A stretch of DNA of 64,000 nt from Balanoglossus misakiensis (taxonomy: Eukaryota > Hemichordata), in contig CM082581.2 of assembly GCA_040954595.2 (NCBI GenBank), forward strand, positions 8,432,001 to 8,496,000, in the 5' to 3' direction. Both the position numbers and the translations under genes were made by a program. Positions 58,313 through 64,000 of this stretch are shown here, one piece after another (position 1 is the first letter of the stretch; each line of letters opens with the position of its first letter). The notes below the pieces were generated by a model. It saw only the letters and a program-made list of their open reading frames with translations, did no database searches and was not told the origin of the DNA.

Positions 58313-59785
58313 TGCAAACCTATGGCACGAATTCTATATTATTTTAGGGTATTCAGCTCGTATAAAACTCACTCGAGTCACTGTTTACTTACAGAAAAAG
58401 AAAATCAAGACTTCCGCAAAAATTGGCGCATGCGTAAAGCAGTTGGGTAGTCAATTTCGTTCGAATCATAAATGTGTTGAATTTCCCTACGAGAACGTAA
58501 TATGAAATATATTTGTACGAGTTTAAAGACGAAAATCGATCCAAAGGGTTAGAGGAAGTGATGTTCAAACTTGTCATCATCAGATTCACTGTCCACTAGC
58601 ATTACGCACTGAGAATTCAGTCCATCAATGATCAACCCGTACGTCGTCACCAGGCAGAAAACTGTCTGCTCTGTCACTTGCGTTTTCTGGATCTCTTGAG
58701 AATTATTTGATAAATAACAAAATAAAAACCACTCCAGTTATCTGGCGACTGAAAAGACATTTTACATTAAATCGTAACTTTATTTTGCAAGGGGGTAAAT
58801 GGTGAAAACTGTACCATACAACTAACTTACCTGTGATGTAAACAAGTGATATCTTCGCTTTTAAATGCAACCGTTGCAACCTTGATCCTATATTGGTGCG
58901 TTTTTCCCATCATGCCCTCTACCTCGGACTGGTGATTGTCTCTTGTATAAAGTGTGTGTAATGCACATATCCTCCTCTGAATAAACGTAAATAAGCTTTC
59001 TCGATTTTCAAGAACAAGGCTTCAAGTTCAGGTTAAAGTATTTTATTTACAACTTCTGTGTTTGAATACTGCTTTGATTCGTTTTGTAGACAGAGTATAG
59101 TGAAAGAGCGCCATCACCGACATGCTTCCCGGGTGCTGATACCGCCAGGGTCTTCCGCCCACTCCTCACGGTCGCGATGATCGGAAGACACAAATATGCT
59201 CCACAAAAGGACCGAAGGCCACTGGTACTGTTTTTCTTATGATCGTCAACGGCATAGCCGTCTACGGCTAACATTTATACATTTTTATAAGCTATAGACT
59301 GCACGTTACGACACCGTTGTAAGGCCTAGGCTAAACAGATCCAAAACAGTACAACTAAACCGTAACGGCGGAAAATTAAACAAAAATGTAGTGTCCGAGG
59401 AAATTACAAACAAGTAGCTAACTTTTGAATCGGTAGAAAATTCAATAAAAGTATCATTCAACGTACAGTTTCGCAGTCCGACAATGAGATTTTAATCGCG
59501 GATCCCTACTGAATGGATTTGAATCATGAAATGAACTTTAGGCCTTTTTTCGCTGGACAATCGACCTGTATAGTTTGAATTGGTGCTGAAAATTTGTGGT
59601 AAAAGTAACTTTTTATTTTACATAACAAGTATTATCACGTTTACATTTTAAAAATTATTATGTCACTGTGCATTCTCATTGGCGAGAAGTTGTGCCGAAG
59701 ACGCTTCTGTTGTCATGGTTTATAGTTTGTGGGGGCGGGGTTTCGCACATTTACAAACCACCATGCTAGGGAGTCTGCAATCAAC
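58313..59785. promoter_or_regulatory. Divergent promoter interval, PCED1 / unidentified gene
   Basis: About 1.5 kb between two start codons pointing apart. Near the plus-strand gene there is a GC box (GGGGGCGGGG, 59731-59740) and an ATTGG box (59680-59684). Around 59255-59270 a 7-bp-stem inverted repeat TAGCCGT-CT-ACGGCTA is present. A 75-codon minus-strand open frame at 59274-59047 resembles nothing known to me. Confidence 0.4.
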
Positions 59786-59819
59786 ATGGCCGACAACAAC
59801 GAGGACGCGTCCCCAAAAG
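59786..59819 (+). CDS. First coding exon of an unidentified gene (continues past the window)
   Basis: The ATG in good context (CAACATGG) opens a short exon reading MADNNEDASPK, ending AAAG/GTGAGA in phase 1. The upstream GC box and the housekeeping-like start support a real first exon. The acidic N-terminal 11 residues are too few to identify the protein. No further exon is evident up to 64000. Confidence 0.5.
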
Positions 59820-62800
59820 GTGAGAAACTCGCATTAATTACTGTTTTGTGAAGAATAGTGCATCGATCGCCAGCTTGGTTTCGTTTACTAAGTTTGGCTC
59901 ACGTGACTAAAGCTGTAGTTAATCCTAACATTGCCAGAGTGCACGTGGATCTTTTTTTTTCTAGCAAAATGTGATAGCGACACTTCAGGGTCATGACCTC
60001 GAGTTTTAGCCTACTTTTGTAGAATTCCGCGCATACTGGGTGATGCGGACATGAACCGCCAACGTCTCTTTGACCTGCGACCCCTGTGTTCAGTGCGATG
60101 GGGTGCCTGATTGCCGAACTGTTCCCTGTGACGTAATCGCAAAACTTTTAAACCCAATCATCATGCGGAAGTTGAAAACTTCGATAAATATCTGGGCATC
60201 GCCCGCCGGGGTGGATACTGTGTGTCAGATGGACTGCCTATCGATTTGGGTCACAGCTACTCCACGCGATGTCACGGGAGCGAAATTTAACAGTTGTCCA
60301 GCGTTGTACCGAGTATCGAGATAATTTCATTACAAAGTCGATTGTCACATGTTGTAAATTACATAATTCAACGTTTTCAGGATTTTTTCAATAAAGGAGA
60401 CAGGACCCCCCTCAAGCAGCACTGAGTTGCTGCCTTTTCAATTTCAGATGGCATTCTGTGATGTACCGGTACGACTGGCTAATATTTGTATTTGCAAAAC
60501 TTGCCGAGCAGATGTTCTGCCAATACCAGGAGAAAAAATGGACCTTGTCAATATTGCTTCCACGCAACATACTATTCTGTGGTGGAATCACAGACAAGAA
60601 TAATTTTGCAACCTGTACAATAATCAACTGATACGTAGGAGTTAAAATAGCGTTGAATTGGAACAGTATTTGTAAGGTTATAATATAATGCCGTGCGACA
60701 GCGTGTTCGAAGTTTCCAGGCACAGTTTTTTTCTGGTCGTTGACTTGTGATCTTCCGGAATATAATGTATTACATTATTGCTGAAGCCATTGAACCCTGA
60801 CTCCAGCAGTTCGGCTGGTAGCCGCAGACCCTATCACATTGAACGCCAAGGCCATTATAGCGGGACTGTTGTATAGACTCAAGGCCATGCTACAATGACC
60901 TATTTTAATAGCTTATGCGACGTCCAGCACAAATACCTTAAAATAGCAGCACCGAGGTGTGTCAGCAAACCAGAACCGCCAACTTGGTTTCAAAAACAAA
61001 ATGCTTACCCATGTTTGATCAGTCCACACATTTATTTTGAACAGTTTCTGCTTAAGTCAACATGGCAGCGCGTACCACTGGATGCGTGACATCTCTACAT
61101 ACCTCTGAACCATTTTTCATGAACAAGTAGCGATATAGGACCATTAAACTCAAATAACTTTTACATACTATCGTCATTTTACTGTATTTTGTTTGTAGTG
61201 GAGTCATACTCGTACTGATTATGAATGTGCAGTGTGTTGTCCCCTCAGCTTAAAATAGAATAATCACACATACATGTAATTATGGAAGTAGGCTGAGACC
61301 TATATTTCCTTCAAAAACCTACTCCATTAGCTGAGTCACTGTACATCATATTGTGACACTGTGTGTTATTTGTGAAAGCTTGACAGCAGTCGCGGCATTT
61401 TGCAGCAATAATGGGTATAATCGGGTTAAACACAACACAAGTAACTGTTGACATACCAGTGACGATATTACTCGACATTGAGATTTTCAACAATTACTTG
61501 TGTTCTCTGTGTTGTGTAGAATTCCAATGCATTAATGTGATTGGTTTCACTGGGTAGCCCTGGGGTACTGATCAGGGTGGGGTGGGGCAGACTGACTGGT
61601 CAAGCTCAAGCCTGAGTTTTGACCGTTAGTTGTGTCACCTCACTCTGTCATTGTTTATACATTTCCTATGAGCTGAGGTCACAGCACACCATACCCTTTA
61701 CAGTACACATCTGATTGGGGTACCAGACATTGACCCCGATAAGAATGTGCCAGTTAATAGCTTAAGTGTGTAGTAATTCTGTGTGGCCTGGGACACTTCA
61801 GTCATCCAGGGTTGTTCAGGGAAGGGTTATATACATAAGTTCATTGGCGATGATCAAAACATCATTTCTCAAACACCATTTGGATGTATCATGTGAAATG
61901 ATGTGAATGATTAACTTGTTAGATACGGGATGAGTATTAATTGTTTGTGTATAGAATTTATTGATTTGTTGATTGATTCTTTTTCCCTTTAGCTTACAAG
62001 TTTGTACTAATGCTGCAGATACAAATATTATCCCTGATTTTGCTAGACAACAGCCTTTGTGTGTGTATCCATCATTGTTAAATTATGATGATTGAATCCT
62101 AGTCTTGACTGTACAGTGATATATGTTGCTATTTAACTGGACAGATGCCAAGATAAGACACATCTTTTGAAAGCTGTTGACCTTGACATCAGGCAGTCAC
62201 TTAAAAAACAAACATATATAGAATAGTAAAAAAAACCCCACAAAGTCATATTGTGGCCAGCCTGGTATTTGTATTATGGCCAGAAGCAACCCCTGTGCAG
62301 TCATGTAATTGTATCAGCTAAAATATAGTGTGGCAGTCATTTTGTATCTCTAGAAGATAGATACGTATGTACTACATGACAAATAATAAAAAAATATCCT
62401 GGTATAATATTATGTGAGAAGTGTGTACATCACTGTAATCCAATCCATATGCATTGGATGTCAGGTGGTAGGTACCTTTTTTTGATCATCACTTGAAGTT
62501 TTGAGTCAATAACTAGGGACTTTGAGCATATTGGGATCCAATATCAAAGCCCATACTTTGCACTTAAGAAATGTGTGCATACGCGAACGTTGCTATTTTA
62601 TTCATCTAGTGGAGTGGAGATGCTCATTCTCGGTGTTCTCAGGTTTCTGCGCAATGATATTGGAAATTTGCAACTTGATCCGGCCGGATCAAATTAACCC
62701 ATCAGCCCGCTCTGGATATGATATTGCAAATCTGATGCATCGTAATACCCATCTGCTTGTCCGTTTCACAATCCGTTTATTAAACTATGTCAGTTTCATC

Positions 62801-64000
62801 AGCTGATGCTGTTGGAAGACTGTGACACCATGTTGTTTCTGTGAAAATTACTATAAATATCACTCAAACACTCTGACCAGTTCATATGCATTTTTTTTTT
62901 CCGTTTCTTGGCATGGAAGCCCACATATTTTTTTGCATTAGCAGTCATTGCCTGTGTTTGATAACAGTTCTACGCACACATGCCCCAAGGGCACAGTCAG
63001 CTAATTTTAGTTCACAAGTGAAATCATAAGAAGAGGCAAAACTCAGGGACAAACGTGAGACTCTGCACGTAACACATAATCACATTGCAGCTGCATCATC
63101 AAACATCATTGGAACCAATAAATCGTAACAAGAATTTAGTGGTTAATGAAACATAGTATCATGATAGTCAAAAGATGCTTTAATCCTTTCAAATACATCA
63201 CGTACCATTCGAGAAAGTGTGATGCTTACTTCTTAATGTTTTATATTGCTTCAAACAGCTAATAGTAATACATGTACTGGTAGTATGAGGAAAATGAGAG
63301 ATATGCCAACCCGGCCCCAGAAGTTTGAGGAGCAAAAACAAAATCATAGTAATGGTGTGTGTGGCCACAGTTACAATAGGTTAATGAGGAAATGACGATT
63401 ATGAGGTTAAAGTTTACCAAAAACCCACAGCGAAGGCGCTTGTGATTCTTGTTCCCGTGGTAACCCTATCAATCCAGTTTTTCCAATGTACAGACCAACA
63501 TTCATGACAGTTGACAATGTTAAAGTTCAACCAAATTAAGATGATGAGAGGGGAGGGGAGGTTAATCCGGAGTCATTCTAGCCTGGACCCAGAGATCATG
63601 CAGCAGGATGTGTAGCAGTTTCTACTTGTTGCATTACAGCATTCATTTGAAATGTATGAACAGTGCTTACATTTGTACATGTAGCTATATTGTGAAGGGA
63701 CTTGTTCAGCTGGAAGAACTCAAGGAAAAATCTAAACATAGGAATGTACATGTATGCGTTAACAGGCACGATATCCCAGGATATTACGGTTCAAAATAGA
63801 AACGCTAAGTATTTGGAGACATGTCCAGATTCAAGTATCTTGTTTCCTGGCTTACAAAATGATGACATTAATATTGAATGATTCATTATTTACATGATTT
63901 GTGGAACAGATGTGAACACACTTTTATGACGGAAACCTTCAAATAATGATGAATATTGTATACACATATAATTATTCTTCATTGCCAATACATTGGAATT
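59820..64000 (+). other. Presumed long first intron of the gene starting at 59786
   Basis: More than 4 kb without a recognisable exon on either strand. Several TACATGTA words occur, plus an 18-bp perfect palindrome. The longest open frames (60070-60324 and 62522-62806, plus strand) show no protein-family features. Confidence 0.5.
62675..62692. repeat. 18-bp perfect palindrome
   Basis: TTGATCCGGCCGGATCAA is perfectly self-complementary and stands out in an AT-rich context. Confidence 0.85.

Noticed and set aside
59047-59274. Possible 5S rRNA-like or SINE segment (CCGGGTGCTG word) and a 75-codon minus-strand ORF
   Set aside because: Only about ten bases resemble the 5S 3' region. The rest of the 5S promoter and body is absent. 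The ORF has no family features.

Overview
The window is nuclear DNA from an intron-rich animal, almost certainly a non-vertebrate. Every recognisable gene is a conserved eukaryotic housekeeping or neuronal gene, split into many short exons with GT-AG introns of about 0.1 to 4 kb. The proteins resemble their vertebrate orthologues closely in length and motifs. The window also carries dispersed short repeats, poly-C/poly-G runs and many TACATGTA palindromes. A marine invertebrate deuterostome (hemichordate-like) is my best guess, but this is an inference from general character only. I see no prokaryotic, organellar or viral genes.

Layout. A sideroflexin gene (minus, 356-2604, with a probable non-coding first exon near 5062) lies head to head with a TMEM128 homologue (plus, 5432-6545). 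TMEM128 converges tail to tail on the first of two tandem failed-axon-connections (FAXC) paralogues (minus, 6987-9469 and 10486-12719). Their four internal exons are identical in length, so this is a segmental duplication. From about 13.1 to 26.3 kb there is no recognisable gene, only a few low-confidence promoter, exon and micro-ORF candidates.

VPS51 (minus, 26749-40761, 19 coding exons) lies head to head, within about 130 bp, with DCTN1/p150Glued (plus, 41727-54092, 34 coding exons). DCTN1 converges on a PC-esterase-domain gene, PCED1 (minus, 56370-58312). PCED1 is in turn head to head with an unidentified plus-strand gene, of which only the first coding exon (59786-59819) and part of a long first intron are in the window.

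The products act in mitochondrial amino-acid transport (sideroflexin), endosome-to-Golgi tethering (VPS51 of GARP/EARP) and dynein-based transport (DCTN1). TMEM128, FAXC and PCED1 are poorly characterised. Notable points are the FAXC tandem duplication, two optional-looking cassette exons in DCTN1, a GKNDG-to-GKNNG change in the DCTN1 CAP-Gly signature, three head-to-head gene pairs, two unrelated 30-bp minisatellites in VPS51 introns, and a dispersed ~90-bp palindromic repeat. All gene models were built by hand from splice consensus, reading phase and recalled family motifs. No alignment was run.
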